Positions 1-8,493 of a DNA stretch of 64,000 bases are shown here, piece by piece. This DNA is from Clostridium_AT stratigraminis. GTDB lineage: Bacteria; Bacillota; Clostridia; Clostridiales; Clostridiaceae. Under the pieces are notes generated by a model, which worked only from the letters and a program-made list of their open reading frames with translations, searched no databases and was not told the DNA's origin. A program made the translations under genes and the position numbers. Where the stretch lies: the NCBI RefSeq assembly GCF_045310675.1, contig NZ_JBJHZZ010000001.1, positions 496,001 to 560,000 of the forward strand, in the 5' to 3' direction. Position 1 is the first letter of the stretch. Each line of letters starts with the position of its first letter.

Positions 1-1
1 A

Positions 2-313
2 GCCGTATTTACAGGTTTTTTAGTTAACATTTCTAATCCTATGACTCACTTTTTCTGGCTTACCTTAAGCAGCACTGTAATAAGAATATGGAGAAGCTAC
101 GGCAGATTAGTTTATTTTGTCTTTGCTGTTCTAATGCTTTGTGGTATGTTTTTAAGTCTCTTTGCAATTAATTATTTAGCTTCCCATGGCAAGAAATTTG
201 CAGCACCAAAGGTATCAGGTAAACTTTCATCTGCCTTAAATTATGTGATATTAGCCTTCGGAATTGGCTTTTTTGCAAAAGGAATTTATACCTTAGTTAT
301 GTATTTAAAATAA
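2..313 (+). CDS. C-terminal part of a LysE-family amino-acid exporter (5' end outside window)
   Basis: The reading frame is open from the first bases of the window, so the gene begins upstream; the first internal ATG at 41 is not the real start. About 103 codons are visible. The segment begins with a GFLVNISNP stretch like the conserved NP-containing loop of LysE/RhtB exporters, then has hydrophobic segments and a short basic tail. LysE proteins export amino acids through the cytoplasmic membrane and are about 200 residues long, so roughly half is seen. The family call rests on this one motif and the hydrophobic profile. A hairpin terminator follows 25 bases after the stop. Confidence 0.6.
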   Translation, partial: AVFTGFLVNISNPMTHFFWLTLSSTVIRIWRSYGRLVYFVFAVLMLCGMFLSLFAINYLASHGKKFAAPKVSGKLSSALNYVILAFGIGFFAKGIYTLVMYLK

Positions 314-338
314 TATAGTAAATTTAATATGAAATTTT

Positions 339-378
339 AGCTGCAGTGTATAAATAAATATATGCTGCAGCTTTTTAT
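339..378 (+). terminator. Rho-independent terminator after the LysE-like gene
   Basis: The perfect 8-base arms AGCTGCAG (339-346) and CTGCAGCT (365-372) are followed by a short T-rich stretch. The A/T-rich loop can pair partly. It lies just after the stop codon at 313 and faces the minus-strand hydrolase gene. Confidence 0.65.
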
Positions 379-411
379 ATTCCTTTTTATATATTCTTAG
401 ATTAGGATGTT

Positions 412-1125
412 TCATGAATTTATTAAAAATGAATAATTTTTTTCAATATAGGTTAGTATTTTGTCTGCTATGATTTTATGACCCTTTTCATTTGGATGAA
501 TCCCATCCTTACATAAATATGTTGTATAATTATCCGTATTTAAAAAGCTGCTGCGTACGTCAATAAGATTTGTCTTTGTTTCCTTAGCCAAGTTAATTAT
601 TGCAGTATTATAGCTTTCATGCCAAGAGTAAATTTTATTTACGCTGCCAAGCCAAGTAAGTATGTTTTTAGCATATACATCGCTTTTCTTGCTAATCCAT
701 TTATAATATTTTTCAGGATCTAAAGGCGGTAGTGTCATTAAAACAGGAACTATTTTTTTTGCATTTAGATTTTCTATAATATTTTTTAAGGTATTTTCAA
801 AAACAGCTAAATTTGTATTTGGTTCATGTGAAGTATAAGGACTGTCAGCTACTTCTTCCCAATTAAAATCGCAGTCATTTCCGCCAAATTCTATAATTAC
901 TATATCCGGAGTAGTTTTAGTTAAATCCTCGTATAGCCTTTTGGAGCCTTTAATTATTGTGCTGCCAAATTTCCCTGCATTATTTACTACTCCCTTTAAC
1001 TTTTCTCCAACTATATTACAAAAGCTATTTTTAATAATTACATATCTGCCTTTATCCTCGTCGTAAATAACACCTTTAGAAATGGAATCTCCTAATAAGG
1101 TAATATTGTATTTTTCTTTAACCAT
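412..1125 (-). CDS. SGNH/GDSL-family hydrolase (esterase or lipase)
   Basis: A 237-residue protein with the SGNH blocks in order: GDSIS near residue 12 (nucleophile Ser), the Gly of NNAGKFGS near 50, GGND near 81 (oxyanion-hole Asn), and DGIHPNEKGH near the C-terminus (catalytic Asp and His). Family members cleave ester bonds in lipids, acylated sugars or acetylated polymers; the substrate cannot be read from the sequence. There is no signal peptide, so it is probably cytoplasmic. The start is set at the ATG at 1125 because the GG(A/T)GG-like site sits about 6 bases before it; the upstream ATG at 1137 overlaps that site and has no spacer. Confidence 0.85.
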   Translation of the reverse strand: MVKEKYNITLLGDSISKGVIYDEDKGRYVIIKNSFCNIVGEKLKGVVNNAGKFGSTIIKGSKRLYEDLTKTTPDIVIIEFGGNDCDFNWEEVADSPYTSHEPNTNLAVFENTLKNIIENLNAKKIVPVLMTLPPLDPEKYYKWISKKSDVYAKNILTWLGSVNKIYSWHESYNTAIINLAKETKTNLIDVRSSFLNTDNYTTYLCKDGIHPNEKGHKIIADKILTYIEKNYSFLINS

Positions 1126-1290
1126 TTTATTCACCATCCTTGCTTATAAAAAATATATTGACAATTATTTTAGTAATATTTATTAAGATAGTTATGTAAC
1201 GATACATAGTTTTAAAAACTATATTACGTTATATTATTATTTTAGTATATATAGTTTAATATATCAAGAGCATATTAAAAAATTTTTTAT

Positions 1291-1327
1291 AAAAAAGAGG
1301 CTATCAAATTAATATAATTTGATAGCC
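1291..1327 (-). terminator. Rho-independent terminator of the small ORF 1335-1520
   Basis: The 12-base arms GGCTATCAAATT (1299-1310) and AATTTGATAGCC (1316-1327) enclose a 5-base loop. On the minus strand the hairpin is followed by six T (1291-1296). It begins 8 bases after the stop of the minus-strand ORF that ends at 1335. Confidence 0.75.
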
Positions 1328-1334
1328 AGCATAA

Positions 1335-1520
1335 TTATCTATTATGGATTTTTTCAGGGTACATATCATGGTAGAAAAATCTTTTTTCTGCAAGCTGAGT
1401 CCATTTTGTATTTTCTTTCCCATAATTGCAATATGGATCTATTCTAATAATTATGTCTACTGATAAACCTCCAAGCATGTCAGGAATACCAAACCCACCC
1501 ATCAGAATATTTCTAAGCAT
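1335..1520 (-). CDS. Small hypothetical protein
   Basis: A 61-codon ORF whose family I do not recognise. The start is an ATG with only a weak TAGG-type site upstream; an in-frame ATG six codons later is an alternative. The product has a glycine-rich N-terminal third (MGGFGIPDMLGG) and a mixed basic/aromatic C-terminal half with two His and one Cys, and no clear membrane span. The best support for it being a gene is the strong terminator immediately after its stop. It could also be the 3' remnant of a longer, decayed gene. Confidence 0.35.
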   Translation of the reverse strand: MLRNILMGGFGIPDMLGGLSVDIIIRIDPYCNYGKENTKWTQLAEKRFFYHDMYPEKIHNR

Positions 1521-1671
1521 ATTGCTTAAGCCTAATGGTAAAATGGCTGTGGTTTACTACAAGTATTATATTTGATAAAATTAAAAATGAATATATGAAA
1601 AATTTAAATAGAAGATAAATTTCTAATTTAATGTAACAATGAAAATAATAAGAAAGAAATAGGTGAAACAA

Positions 1672-2877
1672 ATGAAAATTCTTTATTACGATTGCTTTTC
1701 CGGAATAAGTGGAGATATGAATTTAGGCGCATTAATAGATTTAGGAGTAAATAAGGATTATATTATAAATGAACTTTCTAAATTAAATATATCTGGATAT
1801 AAAATTGAAGTTTCCATAGATAATAGGAAAGGTATTACAGGAACAAGGGTAGATGTGATGCTTGATATTGAAGAAGCACATCACCATCATGAACATAGAA
1901 ATTTAAATGATGTAGAGACTATTATTGATAAAAGTTTTTTAAGTGATAATGTAAAAAGCTTATGTAAAAAAATATTTTTAAAAGTAGCTGCAGCAGAAGC
2001 TAAGATTCATGGAAAACCTATAAATGAAGTTCATTTTCATGAAGTAGGTGCCCTTGATTCCATTGTAGATATTGTAGGAGCAGCTATTTGCTTGGATTAT
2101 TTAAAGGTTGATAAGATTTTATCTTCCCCTGTAGAGCTTGGAGGAGGCTTTGTAAAATGCGCTCATGGGATTTTTCCAGTGCCTGCACCTGCCACTGCAG
2201 AAATATTAAAAAACGTTCCTGTAAAAATGGGGGCTGTGAATTTTGAAACAACAACCCCTACAGGAGCAGCAATTTTAGCAGCATCCGTCACCGAATTTAA
2301 TGAAAAAAAGGAATTTAAAATTAATAAAATAGCCTATGGTATAGGGCATAGAGATACAGAAATTCCGAATGTTTTAAGAGTATATCTTGGTGAAGTTAAA
2401 GCTGAAGATATTTCTAAAAAAGAAGAAAATACTTCAAGAGGAAAAGAAATAGAAGATGCAGTAATGATTGAATGTAACATAGATGATATGAATCCGGAAC
2501 TTTATGATTTTACAATGGAAAGATTATTTAAAGCTGGAGCCATGGATGTATTTTTAACTCCAATCATAATGAAAAAGGGAAGACCTAGCATAAAATTAAC
2601 GGTGCTTTCAAGCGAAGATTTAGAAGCGGAGCTCACTAGTATTATACTGAGAGAAACAACTACACTTGGGGTTAGAAAATATTTAGTTAAGAAAACAATG
2701 CTTAAAAGAGAGAGCTCAATTATTAATACTAGATTTGGAGAGATTAGAATAAAAACTTCCTTTTTAAATGGGGAAATCATTAAAATAAAGCCAGAATATG
2801 AAGACTGCAAAAGAATAGCTTATGAGAATAATATCCCAATAAGACTAGTATATGAAGAAGTAAATGATAATTTATAA
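1672..2877 (+). CDS. larC: Nickel-pincer cofactor biosynthesis protein LarC
   Basis: A 401-residue protein opening with the LarC signature YYDCFSGISGDM, followed by a His-rich stretch (HHHHEH, near residue 65) and the FHEVGALDSIVDIVG motif. LarC is the CTP-dependent cyclometallase that inserts Ni into the bis-thiocarboxylated mononucleotide made by LarB and LarE, giving the cofactor of lactate racemase and related enzymes. Both halves that are joined by frameshifting in some lactobacilli are here in one continuous frame. The ATG at 1672 is chosen because AGGTG lies 6 bases before it; the upstream GTG at 1663 is part of that site. larB follows 64 bases downstream. No larE or larA is in the window. 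Confidence 0.93.
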   Translation: MKILYYDCFSGISGDMNLGALIDLGVNKDYIINELSKLNISGYKIEVSIDNRKGITGTRVDVMLDIEEAHHHHEHRNLNDVETIIDKSFLSDNVKSLCKKIFLKVAAAEAKIHGKPINEVHFHEVGALDSIVDIVGAAICLDYLKVDKILSSPVELGGGFVKCAHGIFPVPAPATAEILKNVPVKMGAVNFETTTPTGAAILAASVTEFNEKKEFKINKIAYGIGHRDTEIPNVLRVYLGEVKAEDISKKEENTSRGKEIEDAVMIECNIDDMNPELYDFTMERLFKAGAMDVFLTPIIMKKGRPSIKLTVLSSEDLEAELTSIILRETTTLGVRKYLVKKTMLKRESSIINTRFGEIRIKTSFLNGEIIKIKPEYEDCKRIAYENNIPIRLVYEEVNDNL

Positions 2878-2941
2878 TTTAATTAAGAATGATGAATGAA
2901 AATTATAGTAGTTCACATTTAACATTAAAAGGAGCTTAAGC

Positions 2942-3688
2942 ATGAATACTGAAGAATTAAAGAAGCTACTTGAAAATATAAAAAACGGTAAAGTATCAGT
3001 TGAGGAAGGCACAGCAAAACTCAGTGATTTGCCTTATAAGGATCTTGGTTTTGCGAAAATAGACAATCACAGAGAATTAAGGGTTGGATATCCTGAAGTA
3101 ATTTATTGTGAAGGAAAGACGGTAGAGCAAGTTAAAAGTATAGTTGAATTTATGCTTACAAAAAATAATAATATTTTAGGTACAAGGGCAAGCGAGGAGA
3201 TGTATAAGGCAGTTTTAGAAATATGCCCTGAGGCTGAGTATAACAAGCTTGGAAGAACAATAACTGTTAAGAAAAAAGATGTGCAGTTACCTGATACCTA
3301 TATTGCAATAGTAACTGCTGGTACTTCAGATATACCTGTGGCTGAAGAAGCTGCAGTCACTTTAGAAGTTTTAGGTAATAAAGTTCTAAGGGTTTTTGAT
3401 GTTGGAGTTGCAGGTATTCATAGATTATTTAATAGACTTGACATAATTCAAGGTGCAAAGGTAGTTATTGTTATAGCCGGCATGGAGGGTGCCCTTGCAA
3501 GTGTAGTTGGAGGCCTTATTGATAAACCAGTTATTGCTGTTCCTACCAGTGTTGGTTATGGAGCAAATTTTGGAGGATTAGCTGCTCTTTTAACAATGTT
3601 AAATAGCTGTGCCAGTGGTATAAGCGTTGTTAATATTGATAATGGTTTTGGAGCAGGTTACTTGGCTAGTATGATAAATAAGCTTTAG
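2942..3688 (+). CDS. larB: Nickel-pincer cofactor biosynthesis protein LarB
   Basis: A 248-residue protein of the LarB family. The C-terminal half resembles AIR carboxylase (PurE) and has the Gly-rich segments VTAGTSDIPVAEEA, VIAGMEGALASVVGGL and PTSVGYGANFGG. LarB carboxylates the pyridine ring of nicotinic acid adenine dinucleotide and cleaves its phosphoanhydride, the first step to the Ni-pincer nucleotide. The ATG follows a clear AAAGGAG site. It lies directly downstream of larC on the same strand, and the two are probably co-transcribed. Length and motifs look complete. Confidence 0.93.
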   Translation: MNTEELKKLLENIKNGKVSVEEGTAKLSDLPYKDLGFAKIDNHRELRVGYPEVIYCEGKTVEQVKSIVEFMLTKNNNILGTRASEEMYKAVLEICPEAEYNKLGRTITVKKKDVQLPDTYIAIVTAGTSDIPVAEEAAVTLEVLGNKVLRVFDVGVAGIHRLFNRLDIIQGAKVVIVIAGMEGALASVVGGLIDKPVIAVPTSVGYGANFGGLAALLTMLNSCASGISVVNIDNGFGAGYLASMINKL

Positions 3689-3780
3689 ATACATTAAGTA
3701 CATAAAGTGGTAAATTTTTTAAAATATGTTATACTAATATAGATAAGTAACAAATGTTTTCCTGAAATGAGGAGATATGG

Positions 3781-5046
3781 ATGAATTTTAGAAAACTTAC
3801 AGCCCTTGTTTTAAGTTTTTCTATGGTTTTTATAAGTGGATGTACGAATTTGAAAAATGAAGCTAAAAAGCCTGTTGATAATATACAAGGGAAGATTACG
3901 GTTTGGACAGATAAGAAAAATATAGAGGGCATGAATCTTTCCATTGGTGGTTTTAAAAAATTACACAATAAGGCAGTTATTCAAATAGTTGAAGTTAGTG
4001 ACTCAGATTTAAACAAGAAGCTTTCTGATTCATTAAATTTACATTCCGGGGTGCCTGATATAGTTGTTGTGGAGGATGAAAATGCACAGCTATTTCTAAA
4101 GAACTTTTCAGCTGCTTTAGAAGATACTAGTGGTGATATTAAAAAGGATAATTATTTGAAATATAAAATTGACAACTTAACGAGAGATGGTAAATTACTA
4201 GGTATTCCTTTGAATTCTAAACCTGGAGTGCTCATATATAGGAAGGATTTGTTTCTATCTGCAGGTATTAACACTGAATATATTAAAACTTGGCAGGACT
4301 TTATAACAGCTGGAAAAGGTATTATTAGCAAGGATAAGGTTCCTATATTGCTACTACCACTAGAGAACGAAGAAACTTATAGGATTTACTTAAATCAGCT
4401 TGGAGGTTCTTATTTTGATAAAACCGGAAAAGCAGCAGTGAACTCTGCCACAGCTATAAAAACCTTTAATATGTTAAAAAATTTATATGCAGATGGGGGT
4501 ATTGGGAATACTGAAAGCTTTGCAACTGCATTAGAATTGTTTTCTAAGGGTAAGGCAGCTAGTGCATTAGTAAGCATAGAAGATTTAAATAAACTTACTA
4601 GTAATCCAGAACTTAAAAATAAATTAGGTATTATGAACTTACCTGCTTTTGAAGAGGGAGGAAACGTGTCTGTCACTACGGGTGGTACTAATTTATGTAT
4701 TTTAAATTCCAGTTCAAATAAAAGTTTAGCATTAGAGTTTTCAAAATACGAAGCTGAAAACAGAGATAATATAAAGTCCCTTCTAGAAAAAGGAATGATG
4801 TTCCCAGCCTATAATAATTTTTATACTGAAAATTGGTTTTTGAAGACTGATGCTGCTTTAGGTAATATTAAGTTATGGAAGTTATTATCTGATGAAGCAG
4901 ATGATATTTATACCATAAATTACACTGATAAGTTTAATTCTGTAAGTTCGGCAATTATCCCAGTGCAGCAGTCAATCATATTAAAAGGAGCAGATAGTAA
5001 AAGCTCATTGGATGATTTACAAAAAAGACTTGAAACTTTAAAATAA
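3781..5046 (+). CDS. Extracellular solute-binding lipoprotein, sugar ABC-transporter type (family 1)
   Basis: A 421-residue protein with a lipoprotein signal peptide: basic start, hydrophobic core, and lipobox FISGC with the Cys near residue 21, so it should be lipid-anchored on the outer face of the membrane. The mature part has features of family-1 solute-binding proteins: KITVWTDKK at the N-terminus, a hinge-type segment GIPLNSKPGVLIYRKDLF, and TWQDFITAGKGI. It probably delivers a carbohydrate to an ABC importer, but no permease or ATPase is adjacent. The start is preceded by GAGGAG. A bidirectional terminator follows. Confidence 0.85.
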   Translation: MNFRKLTALVLSFSMVFISGCTNLKNEAKKPVDNIQGKITVWTDKKNIEGMNLSIGGFKKLHNKAVIQIVEVSDSDLNKKLSDSLNLHSGVPDIVVVEDENAQLFLKNFSAALEDTSGDIKKDNYLKYKIDNLTRDGKLLGIPLNSKPGVLIYRKDLFLSAGINTEYIKTWQDFITAGKGIISKDKVPILLLPLENEETYRIYLNQLGGSYFDKTGKAAVNSATAIKTFNMLKNLYADGGIGNTESFATALELFSKGKAASALVSIEDLNKLTSNPELKNKLGIMNLPAFEEGGNVSVTTGGTNLCILNSSSNKSLALEFSKYEAENRDNIKSLLEKGMMFPAYNNFYTENWFLKTDAALGNIKLWKLLSDEADDIYTINYTDKFNSVSSAIIPVQQSIILKGADSKSSLDDLQKRLETLK

Positions 5047-5056
5047 ATAACGCGAG

Positions 5057-5122
5057 AAAAGTGAAGTTCACCTGCAATATTTAGATAAAAAACTAAAATC
5101 AGAGGTGAACTTCACTTTTATT
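5057..5122. terminator. Bidirectional hairpin terminator between convergent genes
   Basis: The perfect 17-base arms at 5057-5073 and 5103-5119 are separated by a 29-base loop. Each arm ends in an A or T run suited to terminate on either strand. It lies between the solute-binding protein gene (plus) and the glycosyltransferase gene (minus). The loop is longer than usual. Confidence 0.75.
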
Positions 5123-5132
5123 AAGTCCATTT

Positions 5133-6251
5133 TTAATTTTCATAAACAGCTTTATAGGCTTCTAAGGTTTTTTCAGCCGTTTTTGACCAGGAAAAATCTT
5201 TAGCTCTTATTAAGGCCTTATCACTATATTCTTTTCTTAATTCATCATTATTAACAAGCTTTATAATAGCTTCACTTAGCTCACCTTCAACATAAGGGTT
5301 TATGAGTATTCCTGCATCCTTTACTACTTCAGGAATTGAGGTTAAATTAGAAGTAATAACAGGGGCACCGCAGCTCATAGCTTCTAAAGGCGGAAGCCCA
5401 AAACCTTCATACAAAGATGGATAAACAAATACTTCACAGGCATTGTATAATAAAGGAAGATGTGCTTCTGGAGCAAATCCTGTAAAAATAATTTTAGAGG
5501 CTGCCTGAAGGTTACAGGAAAACTCATTTAATAATTGACCCTCATCTCGTTTCTCGCCTACAATTACTAAGTTTATATCACTATTAAATTCTTTATATAT
5601 TTTAGAAAAAGTAGTAATTAAGGCCTTTACATTTTTCCTTGCACTAAAGCCTCCTATATATAGTATAAAGGGCTTTGTAATATTATAAACTGATGATAAA
5701 AGTTCTTTGCAGTAATTTTTATTTAAGGGCACATATTTACTGTCAGCAGCCAGTGGAGTGACAAAAACCTTTTTTTCATCAATAGGAAAAAATCTCAATA
5801 TATCTCTTTTCGACCATTCTGAAACTGTTAAAATCCCATTACTCATATCCAAAACCTTTGGGACTTCCTTTAAAAATTTAAGCAGATAGCCTTTTCCTAC
5901 TGTTTCAGGCATTATATATGGAATTAAATCATGAATGGTAACTATCCTTTTGCAGCTAATATTTTCACTTAAACCTATACCGTTTTGGGGGACATGAAAA
6001 ATGTCCATTTGCTCCTCCTTAAGATTATGAGGAAAGTAATATTGCTCAAAGAATCTATGATGCTTTTTTGACGCCATTATAACATTTGTATTATTATATT
6101 GAAATTCAGAATAATTTTCTCCGGACCAATATATATGATAATAGTTTTCTTTATCTTGTTTTAGCAAATATCTTAATAATTTATCTGTATAAGTACCAAT
6201 TCCAGTTCCGTTATACCAATTGATACCTCGAGCATCAATTGCAATCCTCAT
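5133..6251 (-). CDS. GT4-family glycosyltransferase, CotSA-like
   Basis: A 372-residue GT-B fold transferase. The N-terminal donor-domain start MRIAIDARG and the GTGIGTYT loop lead to the C-terminal EX7E region EGFGLPPLEAMSCG near residue 280, which binds the nucleotide sugar. It is cytoplasmic, with no membrane span. It is divergent from a CotS-family operon, and in Bacillus cotSA (a glycosyltransferase) lies beside cotS, so a role in spore-coat glycosylation or polysaccharide is inferred. The ATG at 6251 is used because GGGAGAGGG precedes it by a normal distance; the ATG at 6266 lies upstream of that site. A second GT4 gene at 16207-17331 has the same layout. Confidence 0.85.
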   Translation of the reverse strand: MRIAIDARGINWYNGTGIGTYTDKLLRYLLKQDKENYYHIYWSGENYSEFQYNNTNVIMASKKHHRFFEQYYFPHNLKEEQMDIFHVPQNGIGLSENISCKRIVTIHDLIPYIMPETVGKGYLLKFLKEVPKVLDMSNGILTVSEWSKRDILRFFPIDEKKVFVTPLAADSKYVPLNKNYCKELLSSVYNITKPFILYIGGFSARKNVKALITTFSKIYKEFNSDINLVIVGEKRDEGQLLNEFSCNLQAASKIIFTGFAPEAHLPLLYNACEVFVYPSLYEGFGLPPLEAMSCGAPVITSNLTSIPEVVKDAGILINPYVEGELSEAIIKLVNNDELRKEYSDKALIRAKDFSWSKTAEKTLEAYKAVYEN

Positions 6252-6383
6252 CAAACCCTCTCCCATAAATTGTTTAGAATCTATATAAAAAAGTATATAT
6301 ATTATAAATATTAATCTCCTATAAAAAGAGTTCCAAGTGACATAGCTTAATTTTTATTGAATAAATGAATTAAAAGCAGGTAT

Positions 6384-6412
6384 CACACACTTAAATGTAA
6401 GCTCATATAATA
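6384..6412 (+). promoter_or_regulatory. Predicted SigK promoter of the first cotS operon
   Basis: CACA (6384-6387), a 16-base spacer and CATATAATA (6404-6412) match the mother-cell SigK consensus mACm-N16-CATAnnnTA at every defined position. It is 30 bases upstream of the TTG start at 6443. Match made by eye. Confidence 0.6.
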
Positions 6413-6442
6413 AAATTAGAATACTATTTTGGAGGAACTTTT

Positions 6443-7453
6443 TTGAATATAGAAGAACTCAGGCAAACTATAGAAAATAGCTATGGACTGAGTATTAATG
6501 ACATTGAAAAAATAAAAAATGTTTATAGAATCAGGACAGCTGACAATGTGTATTGTCTTAAAATGATTAAATACTGCTTCCCTCATTTTTGGTTTATTTT
6601 AAGTGCAATTAAACATCTGCAAAAAAATGGTTTTGAGAAAGTTCCAGACATTATTTGTAAGTTAGATGGTACTGATTATATTAGTCTTGATAACTACAAT
6701 GCCTATTTAACAAAATGGATTAGTGCTAGAGAATGTAATTATGATAATCCCCTTGATGTAGCAAAGGCTTCAAGAAAATTAGCAGAACTTCATGACAAAA
6801 GTCAGGGATTTTGTGTAACGGATAAGATGCAGCCAAGAGTGTATTGGTATAAATGGATAGATAATTTTAAAACTAGGAAAAATGAAATACTGGATTTTAA
6901 AAAAAGAATTGAAGTTAAAGGAAAGAAAAGTGAGTTTGATTATATATATTTATCAAAAATGGAAAATGAATTAATAAAAGCAGATAGTTCTATAGAAAAT
7001 TTACTTAAAAGTTCCTACTTTGAAAAGGTAAAGGAAGATGAGACTAAAAAAGGATTTTGTCATCATGATTACGCCCACCATAATTTACTAATTGAAGATT
7101 TAGGAGCTATAAATATTATTGATTTTGATTACTGTATATTGGACATTAACCTTCATGACTTATCAAGTCTTCTTTTAAGAAAGATGAAAAACGGAAAGTG
7201 GGACATTGCTGAAGCACTTTTTATTCTAGATAACTATAGCGATGTTAAAGAAATAAGTAATAATGACATTCCAATAATGAGTGCCTTTATGGAGTTTCCA
7301 CAGGATTATTGGCAGACGGGAATCCAATATTATTGGGAAGAACAACCTTGGGGGGAAGACTTTTTTGTTAAGAAATTAAAAAAAATCTATGAGGATGAGG
7401 AAGAAAAGCAGGATTTTCTAGATGAGTTTTGTGATTTAAGTTATAATGTATAA
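6443..7453 (+). CDS. CotS-family spore coat protein (APH/choline-kinase fold)
   Basis: A 336-residue protein with the CotS-type kinase fold. The N-lobe has YCLKMIK near residue 38. The catalytic loop FCHHDYAHHNLL near 205 gives the HxDxxxxN set, and IDFDY near 227 is the metal-binding DFD. A C-terminal helical part ends the protein. In Bacillus, CotS and relatives are coat proteins laid down by the mother cell; the kinase substrate is unknown. The start is TTG with GGAGG 7 bases upstream. It heads a run of four plus-strand genes (6443-9519) spaced 12-24 bases apart, so one operon is likely, driven by the SigK-type site at 6384. Confidence 0.88.
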   Translation: MNIEELRQTIENSYGLSINDIEKIKNVYRIRTADNVYCLKMIKYCFPHFWFILSAIKHLQKNGFEKVPDIICKLDGTDYISLDNYNAYLTKWISARECNYDNPLDVAKASRKLAELHDKSQGFCVTDKMQPRVYWYKWIDNFKTRKNEILDFKKRIEVKGKKSEFDYIYLSKMENELIKADSSIENLLKSSYFEKVKEDETKKGFCHHDYAHHNLLIEDLGAINIIDFDYCILDINLHDLSSLLLRKMKNGKWDIAEALFILDNYSDVKEISNNDIPIMSAFMEFPQDYWQTGIQYYWEEQPWGEDFFVKKLKKIYEDEEEKQDFLDEFCDLSYNV

Positions 7454-7474
7454 CACTTAAAATTGGAGGATTTT

Positions 7475-7702
7475 ATGGAGAATGAGATTAGGGAAGAAAT
7501 AAATAACGTAGATAACCTTATAGATAGAGATATTGATTTGGATGAATATGATTTTAGGCTTGATGAGCTGAAGAATTCAATTAAGAAGCTTAAGAAACTA
7601 AAGAAGAAACATGAAAAATATATTAAGCTTGAGGAAGAAAAGGAAAGTATACTGAGAAAACTTGAAAAAGAAAGTAAAAGTAATAAGCATAGACATAAGT
7701 AG
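7475..7702 (+). CDS. Small Lys/Glu-rich coiled-coil protein in the cotS operon
   Basis: A 75-residue, highly charged protein. The first 30 residues are acidic, followed by a Lys-rich helix-forming stretch (IKKLKKLKKKHEKY) and an end rich in Lys, His and Arg (SKSNKHRHK). It has no membrane span, no Cys and no known domain that I recognise; a short coiled coil is likely. The ATG at 7475 is preceded by TTGGAGGA, so the in-frame TTG at 7463 is part of the ribosome site. Its place between two CotS-type genes suggests a spore coat or coat-assembly component; that is inference only. Confidence 0.7.
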   Translation: MENEIREEINNVDNLIDRDIDLDEYDFRLDELKNSIKKLKKLKKKHEKYIKLEEEKESILRKLEKESKSNKHRHK

Positions 7703-7713
7703 AGGTGTTTATT

Positions 7714-8481
7714 TTGATAAGAGATGAGCTTTATAAATCATTTGTAGATTTTCTTTGCGTAAAAGATATTAGTGTATTAGAAAGTGAGAAAAGTGAGTTA
7801 AAGACTTTAATTAACATAAAGGAAGAGGAGCTATTAAATCAACTTTTTATAATTAGTGAATTTCATAAGAAAGCTATGGGATATAAGGGTTATATGGGAC
7901 TTAGACTAGATAACAAAACAGGAAGTCAAGTTGAACAATATAAAGTTAGCACTAAAAGGTTAAAGAGATATCTAAAGAATATACGAATAAATTCTGCAAG
8001 CAGTGATTTTGAGAGAAAGCTTTTAAAAGTTGGTTTTGAATATATAAAAAGGTGTGATGGATGTATAAGTGAAATAATGAATGCAGGTTATATGGACCTT
8101 ATTGAAAGAAGTATGAAACGGACTGAAATTTGTATAGGTAATCCTAATTTCAGTAATTTAAGCAAAAAGGATAATTTTATTGAAATCGTAACCTTAAGTA
8201 AATGCAGCTATAATAATGTTGAAATGGATTGCTTTTATCTTCTAAATAAGTTTAGAAAGAGAAATTTAAGTCTTGATTACAAAGCTTTAGTAAAAAAATT
8301 TTGCGAATATGAGGACTTAAATGAAAAAAGCTTAAGATTTATTTTAGCCCTTTTATCCTATCCATCTGAATTTATAAGATGTTGTAACAGATACAGGGAA
8401 AAGTCAAAGGATTGGAGTGAGGAAGAATATGGAGAAAGGCTTAATGCAGCAATATTAAAGGATGGGGAAGTGCTATTTTAG
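7714..8481 (+). CDS. Degenerate CotS-like protein lacking kinase catalytic residues
   Basis: A 255-residue protein. The C-terminal third (LRFILALLSYPSEFIRCC, RYREKSKDWSEEEYGERL) lines up with the C-terminal helices of the three intact CotS proteins here. The segment where they carry CHHD....N reads CIGNPNFSNL, and the DFD motif is replaced by IVTL, so catalytic His, Asp and metal-binding Asp are all missing. The N-lobe is also shortened. The frame is intact, which argues for a maintained non-catalytic relative rather than a pseudogene. The start is taken as TTG at 7714, with GAGGTG 6 bases upstream; the GTG at 7705 is inside that site. Confidence 0.7.
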   Translation: MIRDELYKSFVDFLCVKDISVLESEKSELKTLINIKEEELLNQLFIISEFHKKAMGYKGYMGLRLDNKTGSQVEQYKVSTKRLKRYLKNIRINSASSDFERKLLKVGFEYIKRCDGCISEIMNAGYMDLIERSMKRTEICIGNPNFSNLSKKDNFIEIVTLSKCSYNNVEMDCFYLLNKFRKRNLSLDYKALVKKFCEYEDLNEKSLRFILALLSYPSEFIRCCNRYREKSKDWSEEEYGERLNAAILKDGEVLF

Positions 8482-8493
8482 AGAGGTGTTATA

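Noticed and set aside
6280..6330. SigK promoter for the first glycosyltransferase gene
   Set aside because: TATAATATA on the minus strand resembles the -10, but the -35 AC dinucleotide is missing at 16 bases.
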